Below are positions 9,118 through 17,880 of a stretch of 64,000 nucleotides of DNA, in pieces. Source of the stretch: Lachnospiraceae bacterium (lineage in GTDB: Bacteria > Bacillota > Clostridia > Lachnospirales > Lachnospiraceae); the NCBI GenBank assembly GCA_017416465.1, contig JAFQCK010000146.1:79659-143658 (forward strand), read 5' to 3'. The number at the start of each line of letters is the position of its first letter. The first letter of the stretch is position 1. The notes beneath the pieces are model-generated. The model was not told the origin of the DNA, did no database searches, and saw only the letters and a list, made by a program, of their open reading frames with translations. The position numbers were made by a program, and so were the translations under genes.

Positions 9118-10872
9118 CTAATTCGTATATTTTATTATCGTATTCCAAATCTCATCAGTTTCGTATCCTAATCTCCAAGCTGCAACGCCCGCTAAATTAT
9201 ATTCACTTATAAGCTTAAGCTTTGCTTCAATTGAAGCAGCATCTTCAAGCCACACTCTTACCACATTTTCACCTGAAGTATATTCACCATAATTCTGTCC
9301 GACATTATCAACCCATACCGGTGTAACGCCCGCATTAGCCAACTTTTTCTCTGCAACTCCCATTACATCTTCCGAAAACTCAACGACATTTCCTTCTGAA
9401 TCCTCTGTCCATGTCCTTGTATAAAATGGAATTGCATTTATTACTTTCTTTGAATCAACTATTTCTACAGTGTCGGCCACACCCTGCGTTACCCAAGGTA
9501 ATGAAGCAACAGAGCCTACACCGGAATCAATCCCCCAGTGTTCATCATATCCCATTATGATAACATAATCAACAACTTCACCTAATGCTTTAGGATTATA
9601 ATGTGAATTCGATGGTTCCGGAACTTTTAAATCTACCGATAACACAATACCATTAATTCTACATTTTACAGACAGTTCTCTCATAAATTGAATATAATCA
9701 TCCGCAATATCTGAGGAAATATACTCAAAATCAATGTTAATTCCATCTATTTCGTAATTAATAGCATCAGCCACCAACTGATTAATTATCTTCTCTCTCT
9801 TTGATGTATAAGTAAATACCTGTCTATTATCAGAATCCGGTGACTGGTCATCCACCATCGCCCACACATCAAGTCCAAGCATATGTGCTCTTGTAACATA
9901 GTTTTCGCTTACTAAAGAAGTCATATTACCTTCATTATCAGATAATCTGTACCATGTAGGAGACACAACATTAAGTCCTTTTGCAGGTGTTACCAAATCA
10001 ACAAGCTTTTCATTTGCAGCTTTCGATGTAACCACATTCCACGCCATACTAATCGTATCACTTCTTCCAATAGATGTATATTCAGGATATACAAAAGTAC
10101 TTGTCAGTGTTTTCGTACTCTTCTTAGACAATGCATCTGTCTCTGCATAACCAAAGAAACCTGTCTCTGTTATAACCTTAGACCATTTTTTGCCTTTATC
10201 CAAAACCTCTACATTAGTATCTACTGCACACTTATGGATTATATCTGCTTTAATATTCTTATCTGTTCTGATAGCTACATCTTTTTTAAGAATAGCCGTA
10301 TCAACAGTCCCACCCCACACATTTGTAATCATTAATCTGTTAGGTTTTTCATTAAATGTATATTCAATATCCGAATATTTTTTCACAAAATCTATAGCTA
10401 TATAAGTATCATTCCCCTCAGCCTTTACTATCTGATACCCTTCAGTGTTTTTTATTTTAGAAACAAAGTAATCGTTACTTCCAACTGAGGTTTTAATTAT
10501 ATCTGTAGGCGTTGTATACAATAAATAATTTTCATTTTTATCCCAATAAAATTTATCGTTAATCTGCTCTTTTACAAACTCATATTTAAGATAAACTATT
10601 CCATCTATAACAACTGCTCTGTCTTTAATCAGTTGATTCTGCAAAATTATAGCAATCTGATTTTCCGGAGCTTCCTTTGCGTTATCAAAATTTATTCCGT
10701 TCTCATCTTCGGTATAACCATCCATTAATAAGAATAATTCTTTCATCTTTCTATCAGAGATGTGTTTTTTAGATGGTGTATTTTTATCTATTATATTTCC
10801 AACAACAATTACTACTATTGAAACTATAACAATAGCTATTGCAAAAACTATTGGCAAAGATTGTTTTTTCAA
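9118..10872 (-). CDS. Membrane-anchored GH18 glycoside hydrolase with SH3b domain
   Basis: 584 aa. A single N-terminal membrane anchor (about residues 8-27) is followed by a region resembling a copper-amine-oxidase N-terminal domain (80-180), a bacterial SH3 domain (190-250) and a GH18 barrel (265-580). The catalytic motif DGINIDFE spans 376-383 with Glu383 as acid/base, and IMGYDEHW follows. GH18 enzymes cleave beta-1,4 bonds of GlcNAc-containing polymers. It starts 4 bases after the wecB-like gene, so it is the last gene of the exopolysaccharide operon and may trim the polymer made there. No LysM domain is seen. Confidence 0.92.
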   Translation of the reverse strand: MKKQSLPIVFAIAIVIVSIVVIVVGNIIDKNTPSKKHISDRKMKELFLLMDGYTEDENGINFDNAKEAPENQIAIILQNQLIKDRAVVIDGIVYLKYEFVKEQINDKFYWDKNENYLLYTTPTDIIKTSVGSNDYFVSKIKNTEGYQIVKAEGNDTYIAIDFVKKYSDIEYTFNEKPNRLMITNVWGGTVDTAILKKDVAIRTDKNIKADIIHKCAVDTNVEVLDKGKKWSKVITETGFFGYAETDALSKKSTKTLTSTFVYPEYTSIGRSDTISMAWNVVTSKAANEKLVDLVTPAKGLNVVSPTWYRLSDNEGNMTSLVSENYVTRAHMLGLDVWAMVDDQSPDSDNRQVFTYTSKREKIINQLVADAINYEIDGINIDFEYISSDIADDYIQFMRELSVKCRINGIVLSVDLKVPEPSNSHYNPKALGEVVDYVIIMGYDEHWGIDSGVGSVASLPWVTQGVADTVEIVDSKKVINAIPFYTRTWTEDSEGNVVEFSEDVMGVAEKKLANAGVTPVWVDNVGQNYGEYTSGENVVRVWLEDAASIEAKLKLISEYNLAGVAAWRLGYETDEIWNTIIKYTN

Positions 10873-10876
10873 TACT

Positions 10877-11980
10877 TCATCCTCCTTCCAGTATATCAGC
10901 TATACGCTTGCACGCAAACCCATCTCCATATGGATTTGATGCCTTACTCATTTTCTCATATTCTTCCGGATTTTCCAATAGCTTTTTGAATTCTTTATAA
11001 ATTATTTCTTCTTCTGTTCCAACTAACTTAAGTGTTCCCGCCTCTATGCCTTCCGGTCTTTCCGTTGTATCACGCATTACAAGTACAGGTTTACCTAGTG
11101 AAGGTGCTTCTTCCTGTATTCCTCCACTATCAGTAAGTATCAAATGACATCTTGCAAGAAAATTGTGAAAATCCAACACCTCAAGAGGTTCAATTATATG
11201 TATTCTATCTTCATCACCAAGAATTTTATTTGCAGTTTCCCTAACCAAAGGATTCATATGTATCGGATAAATCGCTTTTACATCAGGATTTTCTTTAATT
11301 ATTCTAAGTATAGCTTTAAACATATGCTCCATAGGCTCGCCTAAATTTTCTCTTCTGTGAGCTGTAATAAGAATCAATCTGCTATCCTTTGCCCACTCAA
11401 GCTCAGGATGAGTATACTCATCTCTAACAGTTGTCTTTAACGCATCTATTGCAGTATTACCTGTTACATAAATATCATCCGCATTCTTACCTTCTCTTAA
11501 AAGAGCATCCTTTGAATGATTAGTTGGTGCGAAATGATACTTTGCAACAATTCCAACTGCCTGACGATTAAATTCTTCCGGATATGGCGAATAAATATTA
11601 TATGTTCTAAGTCCTGCTTCAACATGCCCAACCGGTATCTGCAAATAAAAACACGCAAGTGCAACTGTAAATGTTGTAGAAGTATCTCCATGAACCAATA
11701 CCACATCAGGCTGTTCTTTCTCAAGAACCACTTTTACCTCCTCAAGAATATTTACCGTTACATCAAACAACGATTGTTGTGATTTCATTATATCCAAATC
11801 ATACTCAGGAACTATTTCAAAAGCATTAAGAACCTGATCTAACATTTGTCTGTGCTGACCTGATACACATACAATTGTCTGAATACCGTTTCTTCCCCTT
11901 AATTCTTTTACAAGCGGACACATTTTTATTGCTTCCGGCCTTGTACCAAACACCACCATAACTTTTTTCTTTTCGTTCAT
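10877..11980 (-). CDS. wecB: UDP-N-acetylglucosamine 2-epimerase (non-hydrolysing)
   Basis: 367 aa, full length. It converts UDP-GlcNAc to UDP-ManNAc in the cytosol. Seen: VVFGTRPEAIKMCPLV at the start, GDTSTTFTVALACFY, HVEAGLRTYN, PYPEEFNRQ, TAHRRENLGEP, and ILTDSGGIQEEAPSLGKPVLVMR. It lies between the bactofilin/LRR gene and the GH18 gene in one operon, so the ManNAc donor is probably used by the nearby glycosyltransferase or by wall polymer synthesis. Confidence 0.96.
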   Translation of the reverse strand: MNEKKKVMVVFGTRPEAIKMCPLVKELRGRNGIQTIVCVSGQHRQMLDQVLNAFEIVPEYDLDIMKSQQSLFDVTVNILEEVKVVLEKEQPDVVLVHGDTSTTFTVALACFYLQIPVGHVEAGLRTYNIYSPYPEEFNRQAVGIVAKYHFAPTNHSKDALLREGKNADDIYVTGNTAIDALKTTVRDEYTHPELEWAKDSRLILITAHRRENLGEPMEHMFKAILRIIKENPDVKAIYPIHMNPLVRETANKILGDEDRIHIIEPLEVLDFHNFLARCHLILTDSGGIQEEAPSLGKPVLVMRDTTERPEGIEAGTLKLVGTEEEIIYKEFKKLLENPEEYEKMSKASNPYGDGFACKRIADILEGG

Positions 11981-12001
11981 TACTACCTCCAGCTAAAAGT
12001 A

Positions 12002-13564
12002 TTATACCTCTTCAATTTTATCACAATTTTGGAAAACACTTTCTCCATACTCTACTTCTACGCTCTTATCTAAAACATTAAATTTTCTAAAATTAATGTC
12101 ATTTCTGAATACTGCATCTTTCAATTTTTCAACATAATCTATATTAAATTCCTCTAAGCTTTCACACTCTGAAAATGCATACTCGCCTATCTCTTTAAGT
12201 TTTGTCCCTTTATCAAATTCAACCTCTTTAAGCTTTTTACACTTGTAAAAAGCATATTCACCTATTTTCTCTACAGTATTAGGTATATATACTGTTTCCA
12301 AATTCAAACAACCATAAAACATACTCGGTTCAATTGTTTTTGCACCTGATGGTATTACAACATATCTGATACTTACATTATCTCTGAATGCATAATAATC
12401 AATATCTTCAAATTCCTCTACGCTTTTAAAAGTAACACAACCATCCTTTGTATAATTACAAACTACGCAATCATAATCATCTTGCGGTTTAACATCACTT
12501 TCGACTATCTTTACTTTTGCAAGCATATACACTTCTGCCGCAAAATCTTCTGCATCTACAATCTTTCCACCTTCTTCAGTTCCAATATACCCATAAACAG
12601 TAGTCCCGTTTGTAATCAACATACCAATTCTTGCTATTACAGACTTAATCCTTCCAATCTTTCCAATTTGAACATCAGGTCCTATATAAGCATTCTCACC
12701 CGCGAATACATTCCCAAAAATCTTTACGCCCTTTTCAATAATAATATTTCCATCCGTGAAAACATTACCTGTAATAACACTATTTGCCTTAATATGTATA
12801 TCCTTATCAGACTTTATATCTCCACAAACCGTAGCCCCATAACCAATTATAAGCTTGTGTTTTGTAATAATAGTCTTATTAATTGTAGTTCTTTCTTCAA
12901 CTTCCTTTATATTTCTAAGAAGTTTCATATAAACGGGAGTTTCTCTGTTTATAACTATCTCTTCAGGCTCTTCATCTATAATTTCAACATATTTTCTTAC
13001 TTCTATGATAGGAGAAAATAATCTTTTAAACGTACACCCATGTTCAACAACAAGTCTATCTCCCGAACTTGCACTAATACCAGCATCAGAAAACTCTTTG
13101 AGCACAAGTAATTTTTCCGCATCTACCCATCTGATTACATTGCTTTTTTCGCCAATAATCACATTTTTTTCGCCTGCAATTGCCCTTATTGAAGACTTAT
13201 TTGCAATCTCAATGTTTTCTTTCGAATAAATTTCTTTCATAAATTTCACTTTATTATCTATCTCTGCTTCTTTTTCAAATATACAAATCTTATCTATCGC
13301 CTTTACATTTTCATACTTTTCATCCCAAAATACAATTTCTTCAATCTTTGATAGAATAACATCTCGCGGATTAGGATTATCTATAAGAGCATTTGTAAGC
13401 TTCTTTTTAAAAGATTTTGAAAAATATCTTGGATCTTTCACATTATTATTCATTACAACAAGTGAGGTTACATCCTTACTTTCAATTTTTACTCCAAGTG
13501 AAAGAAGAAACGGAAATAATATTAAAATGATAAATGTTATGATAAATACTATTAACATTTCCAT
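12002..13564 (-). CDS. Membrane-anchored protein with bactofilin-like and leucine-rich repeat regions
   Basis: 520 aa. One N-terminal membrane helix (about 3-24) is followed by a long variable region. Residues about 230-315 have beta-helical polymer-forming repeats (IHIKANSVITGNVFTDG, VKIFGNVFAGENAYIG) like bactofilins/DUF583. The C-terminus has BspA-type LRR_5 repeats (IPSGAKTIEPSMFYGC, IPNTVEKIGEYAFYKC, LKEIGEYAFSECESL). It may scaffold the polysaccharide machinery. The pairing of these two repeat types on one anchor is unusual; the assignments are by pattern only. Confidence 0.75.
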   Translation of the reverse strand: MEMLIVFIITFIILILFPFLLSLGVKIESKDVTSLVVMNNNVKDPRYFSKSFKKKLTNALIDNPNPRDVILSKIEEIVFWDEKYENVKAIDKICIFEKEAEIDNKVKFMKEIYSKENIEIANKSSIRAIAGEKNVIIGEKSNVIRWVDAEKLLVLKEFSDAGISASSGDRLVVEHGCTFKRLFSPIIEVRKYVEIIDEEPEEIVINRETPVYMKLLRNIKEVEERTTINKTIITKHKLIIGYGATVCGDIKSDKDIHIKANSVITGNVFTDGNIIIEKGVKIFGNVFAGENAYIGPDVQIGKIGRIKSVIARIGMLITNGTTVYGYIGTEEGGKIVDAEDFAAEVYMLAKVKIVESDVKPQDDYDCVVCNYTKDGCVTFKSVEEFEDIDYYAFRDNVSIRYVVIPSGAKTIEPSMFYGCLNLETVYIPNTVEKIGEYAFYKCKKLKEVEFDKGTKLKEIGEYAFSECESLEEFNIDYVEKLKDAVFRNDINFRKFNVLDKSVEVEYGESVFQNCDKIEEV

Positions 13565-13622
13565 ATGCTAATCCTTTCTTACGTAGAACCTAAATTCCCT
13601 ACGCTAACCATCTAATCTAAAC

Positions 13623-14912
13623 TTAATTTGATTTACTTTCTTCCGACTCTGTTTCTTCCTTATTAAACCTTACCGTCTTCGCCCATTTAACATTTCTGTG
13701 AGTAAATCTGTCAATTATTGCATCAATAAATCCTAAAGAAATATACCACATATAAAAGAAGAAACTAAAGCAAAGCTGTGGCAATGCAAGTATTTCATCC
13801 TCTATTCCATCTATGAATGCCGCAATACCAATTTCAAAAAAAGGCGCAAAATTGCCCCATGTATTATACATACCAAGCAATATAATAACAATCCATCCGG
13901 TAAAAATATTTATCTCTCCTAAGAAAAACAACAGTAAGCAATCTATCTGAGCTAATCCCAGCACAAACGGAACTGCATATATAAATAATAATAACATCCC
14001 ATCTATTTTTCCTTTAAAACTGATGTTTTTAGAAAATAGGAATCTGAAGAAATATTTAAACAATACTTCATTATGTCCTCTAGACCATCTACGAATCTGT
14101 CTCCCTCGTACATCCCATGTTTCAGGAGACTCTTCGTAACACTCTGCACTATTATCATATACAACTGTCCAACCTTCAGAATATAATCTGTAAGTAAGTT
14201 CTGTATCCTCTGCCAAAACTTTCGAATCAAATCCTCCTGTTGCAAGCATTATACTTTTTCTAAATCCACCTACAGTTCCACCATATTGCGGTAATAATTT
14301 CAAATTATATCTTGCTTGTTGGTCAATCTGATACCCACCAGACCTTTCAAGATTAAGTAGAACTGTAAGAAGATTTCTTCTTGCATTAATAGGAATAACT
14401 CTTCCCATTACTGCACCAACCTTAGGATCTTTAAAAGCAGACGCAAGTTTTTTAATAAGGTTTTTAGACGGTCTGTAATCCGCATCAAATACTATAATAA
14501 CCTCGCCGGTAGCTACTTTTAATGCATCATTCAAACCAACCGTTTTTCCTCTTTCACCCTCTTCTAATCTATGCAAAGGTTTAATAAAAGGATATTTTCT
14601 ATGATATTCATCAACAATCTCCGCCGTCTTATCATCCGAATGATCATTTATCGGAATAATCTCAAATTTATCTTTATCATAATCGCTTTCCAGCAGTGAT
14701 GTAATAACATTCTTAACAACACTTTCTTCGTTGTGCATAGGAATCATTATTGTTACTCTAGGTAAATCACTGTCATAAATGTCTCTATATGATACTCTCT
14801 GCTTGCAAAACAATCTGTTATAAGTGAATATAAAATGTCTTATAGTATAAATAACCATCAAAACAATTGTAAAAATAAAGTAACCTTGAAGAATTTTTAT
14901 GACCACTTCCAT
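13623..14912 (-). CDS. Family 2 processive glycosyltransferase, membrane-bound
   Basis: 429 aa. One N-terminal membrane helix, a GT-A catalytic domain (about 45-300), then four or so C-terminal helices. Seen: IMIPMHNEESVVKNVI, INDHSDDKTAEIV, VIIVFDADYRPS (DxD-like), LAEDTELTYRL (catalytic Asp) and QIRRWSRGHNEV, which matches the QxxRW signature of processive enzymes such as hyaluronan or poly-GlcNAc synthases. It should extrude a beta-linked hexosamine polymer. It overlaps the upstream membrane gene by 16 bases. No PilZ domain is present. Confidence 0.9.
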   Translation of the reverse strand: MEVVIKILQGYFIFTIVLMVIYTIRHFIFTYNRLFCKQRVSYRDIYDSDLPRVTIMIPMHNEESVVKNVITSLLESDYDKDKFEIIPINDHSDDKTAEIVDEYHRKYPFIKPLHRLEEGERGKTVGLNDALKVATGEVIIVFDADYRPSKNLIKKLASAFKDPKVGAVMGRVIPINARRNLLTVLLNLERSGGYQIDQQARYNLKLLPQYGGTVGGFRKSIMLATGGFDSKVLAEDTELTYRLYSEGWTVVYDNSAECYEESPETWDVRGRQIRRWSRGHNEVLFKYFFRFLFSKNISFKGKIDGMLLLFIYAVPFVLGLAQIDCLLLFFLGEINIFTGWIVIILLGMYNTWGNFAPFFEIGIAAFIDGIEDEILALPQLCFSFFFYMWYISLGFIDAIIDRFTHRNVKWAKTVRFNKEETESEESKSN

Positions 14913-15712
14913 AACCCACCTCCAGCTTTTGTACTAAACTTTTCACTTGCCTTCTTCATATATAAAGCATAAAAGCCAACCATTATCATAAAATCAAACA
15001 AAAATCCAAAACTAAAATATAGCACTGCCATAAATAAATATGAACACTTTGCCAAGAACGTAAGATATAATACATATCTTACAAACCCAAACACAACTTC
15101 CATTATTATCAATGCTGTAAAAGTAAATATTCTATAAAATATCATCTTGGTAATTAAAGATGTTGTAAGCCAATATGTAACCATTATTAATAACCATACA
15201 ATTATCTGATGCTTAAGATACAATTCAGAATATCCATTTAAATCATATGCAAATCTTTTACTAAAAAAAACAAAATACAACGAAGAAAATGCCTGAATAT
15301 ACAATCCCATTGTCAAAAAAATCAACAACGGCTTATTCTTCGTTTTTATCAAAGAAAACAATATAATGAAAATCACCGAAACTATTAAACTAATCAGTGT
15401 CATTGTCAAACTAGGATACTTCCCTTCTAAACCAACATAGTATACATCCCCAAATTTAGGTAGATAATCAATTTTTAATATACTTATCTCCTGTCCCGTA
15501 AAAATTCGTAAAAAATACTTAGCACATTTTGCTATTAACCATGACAATTTTTCATAATTCAACAGATACAAAATCGACACAGGAACTATCATAATAAGAA
15601 GTTGAAAAAAATATATAAATCTTCCACTACTTAAATATTTGTAATCTCTCGAATAATTTATATTTTTCTTTTCCTGAGGAACATATGATTTCATTAAATT
15701 CCCATTTCTCAT
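14897..15712 (-). CDS. Multi-pass membrane protein of unknown function, first gene of the polysaccharide operon
   Basis: About 271 aa with seven or so membrane helices spread over most of its length and a basic N-terminal tail. I recognise no family. It overlaps the glycosyltransferase gene by 16 bases, which suggests coupled expression and a shared role, perhaps as a synthase partner. The start is uncertain: ATG at 15712 follows GAAAGG by 12 bases, ATG at 15694 and TTG at 15742 are alternatives. Confidence 0.7.
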   Translation of the reverse strand: MRNGNLMKSYVPQEKKNINYSRDYKYLSSGRFIYFFQLLIMIVPVSILYLLNYEKLSWLIAKCAKYFLRIFTGQEISILKIDYLPKFGDVYYVGLEGKYPSLTMTLISLIVSVIFIILFSLIKTKNKPLLIFLTMGLYIQAFSSLYFVFFSKRFAYDLNGYSELYLKHQIIVWLLIMVTYWLTTSLITKMIFYRIFTFTALIIMEVVFGFVRYVLYLTFLAKCSYLFMAVLYFSFGFLFDFMIMVGFYALYMKKASEKFSTKAGGGLWKWS

Positions 15713-15759
15713 ATTTATATTAATCCTTTCATAAATTGACAAAATATTACTTTTTTATA

Positions 15760-15788
15760 ATTCTACTTTATTAAATTTTTATTGTCAA
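15760..15788 (-). promoter_or_regulatory. Sigma-A promoter of the exopolysaccharide operon
   Basis: On the minus strand TTGACA (15783-15788), a 17-base spacer and TAGAAT (15760-15765) lie about 50 bases before the first gene. The -35 is perfect and the -10 has one mismatch. Confidence 0.8.
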
Positions 15789-15806
15789 ATCATTTCAGAT
15801 TAGAAC

Positions 15807-15833
15807 AAAAGTGTCGTACATAACGACACTTTT
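15807..15833 (-). terminator. Terminator of the riboswitch-controlled gene
   Basis: A perfect 11-bp stem, AAAAGTGTCGT with ACGACACTTTT, 5-base loop, lies 17 bases after the stop codon of the secreted glycosidase-like gene. It separates that gene from the exopolysaccharide operon promoter, which starts about 20 bases further on. Confidence 0.8.
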
Positions 15834-15849
15834 TTAGGATGAAAAATAT

Positions 15850-17445
15850 TTATTTTTTTAAGTTATCAATCATTGTATCAAGTCCCATGAGTACCATTGC
15901 TGATTCAGATGAATATAATGGATATAGTCTTCCACCATCTATTATTTCTTTATATCTATTCATATATGCATCAAACCTTGAAACATCATTCATCTTAGCA
16001 CCAAGCAATGCAAAGCTTCCCCAGCAAAACACATCAACACCTTCTGAAATATAATCCATATTTTGCCAATCCCATGAATTGCATAAGCCTTCATATAAAA
16101 CCTTAGCATTATCACTGTTTGAATCAATCACATCATAAATAACCGGAAACATCTGTGCAGTTGCATTCGGATAAAAATTATTCCAAGAAAAATCATTATG
16201 TTCTTCATACTTCGTACTAAGCGTTGGTGCATAATGATCACCCTTCCACCAATGTTTATTAAAGTTGGCATCAAAAAATTCCACTGTTTTGTTAATTTTT
16301 TCGAACATTTCCGAATCATATATAATGTTAGAATAAATATATTTTGCTGATACCAATCCTGCATACACCTCCGAATTATCCATTAAATATCTAATCTTAT
16401 AATCCGGTTTTGCATACGAATAACCATTAGATGATAAATTAGCAAAGATTACATTTGTTATATCTTTTATAGTTTCCTTATGTTCAACAATATACTGTGT
16501 ATCACCATATACCTGTGCATAATCAGCTAAAACTTTGATAAATAATGCACTATATGAATCCGTTGAATCATAAGTCTTTTTTGTGGTTTCACTAATAACA
16601 ATTCCATTTTTTACAACCGCAGTATAATCATAAATAGTTCCTGCTAAGCCATTATAATCTTCACTTGAACTATTAATATGTGCAAAATGCCAATCCATAT
16701 ATTTTTTAATCTTATTCTTAGCATCAACACTATTATCATAATTAATAAGTGCAATTGCTACAATCTCACTAAAATACGGATTAACTCTTACAGTTCCATT
16801 AAATTCATTATAAAATGCAAATGCTCCGTTTGACATCTGCTGGCTCCAAAGCCAATCTGCCTCTTCTTTAGCCAACTCTTGATAATATTCAATTTTTTCT
16901 TTCACTTCATCATTAACTTCCACCTGAACTCCACTCATCACTTCCGTTGTTTCTTCTTCTGTGTTCTCATAATTACTTTCCGTTTCTATAACCGTATTTT
17001 TTTTACTATCAATCTCTTCGTTATCTGATGCGGTTATACTTTCCTCTATTATTTCATTTTGTACTATATTTTCACTCGTTGTTTCATTAATACTATCATC
17101 ATTAACTTCATTCATAGTATTAGTACTTGTAATTTCCTCACTTACATATTCTGTACTTACTTCTCTTTCTACCACAGTATTTGTTGTATTTTCTTCTACA
17201 TTTATTTCTATAACATCTTCTTCAACAATTTCTGTTTCTATTTCCACAGTATCTGTTACTTCATAAGATGACTCTTCCTCATCATGTCTATACAAATTAC
17301 CTATATCTAAAAACTTTTTCAAAAAATTCTTATAATATGCCGAATATTTTGTAGATGCTATTGCGGTTTCCGGTTCATTAACAAAAATCCCCGCCACAAA
17401 TATTACTATAACCAGCAAAATACTGATTTTTTTCTTCATCATCAT
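15850..17445 (-). CDS. Secreted six-hairpin-like glycosidase candidate under cyclic-di-GMP riboswitch
   Basis: About 531 aa. A signal peptide or anchor (ISILLVIVIFVAGIFV) is followed by a long Glu/Thr/Ser-rich linker and a helical C-terminal region of about 330 residues with aromatic and Asp-rich motifs (EEADWLWSQQMSNGAFAFY, NKHWWKGDHYAPTLS, FSWNNFYPNATAQMFP). This looks like an alpha/alpha-toroid glycosidase. I cannot name the family. The first of three consecutive ATGs, 17445, follows GGAGGAAAT. Expression is probably set by the riboswitch at 17531-17655. It may process the polymer made by the neighbouring operon. Confidence 0.75.
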   Translation of the reverse strand: MMMKKKISILLVIVIFVAGIFVNEPETAIASTKYSAYYKNFLKKFLDIGNLYRHDEEESSYEVTDTVEIETEIVEEDVIEINVEENTTNTVVEREVSTEYVSEEITSTNTMNEVNDDSINETTSENIVQNEIIEESITASDNEEIDSKKNTVIETESNYENTEEETTEVMSGVQVEVNDEVKEKIEYYQELAKEEADWLWSQQMSNGAFAFYNEFNGTVRVNPYFSEIVAIALINYDNSVDAKNKIKKYMDWHFAHINSSSEDYNGLAGTIYDYTAVVKNGIVISETTKKTYDSTDSYSALFIKVLADYAQVYGDTQYIVEHKETIKDITNVIFANLSSNGYSYAKPDYKIRYLMDNSEVYAGLVSAKYIYSNIIYDSEMFEKINKTVEFFDANFNKHWWKGDHYAPTLSTKYEEHNDFSWNNFYPNATAQMFPVIYDVIDSNSDNAKVLYEGLCNSWDWQNMDYISEGVDVFCWGSFALLGAKMNDVSRFDAYMNRYKEIIDGGRLYPLYSSESAMVLMGLDTMIDNLKK

Positions 17446-17530
17446 ATTTCCTCCGTTCTTACACTTACATAAGACCTCGAACAATCACTCTTATGTTTTT
17501 AATTAGACAATTTTTCTACATATCTATTAA

Positions 17531-17563
17531 AAATAAAAAATGCCATTAAGGACTTTTCCTTAA
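17531..17563 (-). terminator. Expression-platform terminator of the cyclic-di-GMP riboswitch
   Basis: On the minus strand TTAAGGA and TCCTTAA (17546-17563) form a short stem, followed after TGGCA by TTTTTTATTTTT. It lies between the aptamer and the start codon at 17445, as expected for transcriptional control. Confidence 0.7.
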
Positions 17564-17569
17564 CAGCTA

Positions 17570-17655
17570 TCACAAGGTTGTTTGCAACTGGCTGCCATTT
17601 TAAAGGCCCTCTAGCTTTGCGTCACAGACTTTCATCTGTTTTGCCCTTTTATATT
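17570..17655 (-). promoter_or_regulatory. Cyclic-di-GMP class I (GEMM-I) riboswitch
   Basis: The minus strand reads AAAAGGGCAAA, then an ACAGAT/GTCTGT hairpin closed by a GAAA tetraloop (17624-17639), then TGACGCAAAGC (17614-17624), then GGGCC, TTTAAAAT and GGCAGCCAG. The order, GNRA loop and GACGCAAAGC core match the Vc2-type aptamer. It lies in the 435-base leader of the secreted glycosidase-like gene and is followed by a terminator hairpin. The sequence shows the aptamer; whether ligand turns expression on or off cannot be decided by eye. Confidence 0.88.
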
Positions 17656-17764
17656 TATTTTGTTTTGGCTATTCTATCATATTTTTTATGAAAATTCAAT
17701 AATTCAACTTCTTTTTTATTAATTTTTTTATACATTTTAACCATATATTATATTATTTTTTATA

Positions 17765-17868
17765 AGTCAGGCAGGTATATCTCAAATAACAATTGGTGTT
17801 TTAGAATCTTTCATAATTCTATATGCCAAAACTTTTTTTAAATGGCATTATGTTCTTCCTGCCTGACT
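17765..17868. repeat. 104-base element with 11-bp terminal inverted repeats and two internal hairpins
   Basis: AGTCAGGCAGG (17765-17775) and CCTGCCTGACT (17858-17868) are perfect inverted ends. Inside lie TAGAAT/ATTCTA (802-807 with 816-821 of 17 kb) and ATGCCA/TGGCAT (17823-17828 with 17843-17848). The fold would be a closed three-way junction. It sits just downstream of the CpaB-like gene stop and has no T-run. No target-site duplication is visible. It may be a small RNA, a 3' stabiliser or a miniature mobile element. Confidence 0.55.
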
Positions 17869-17880
17869 ACCTATGATATA

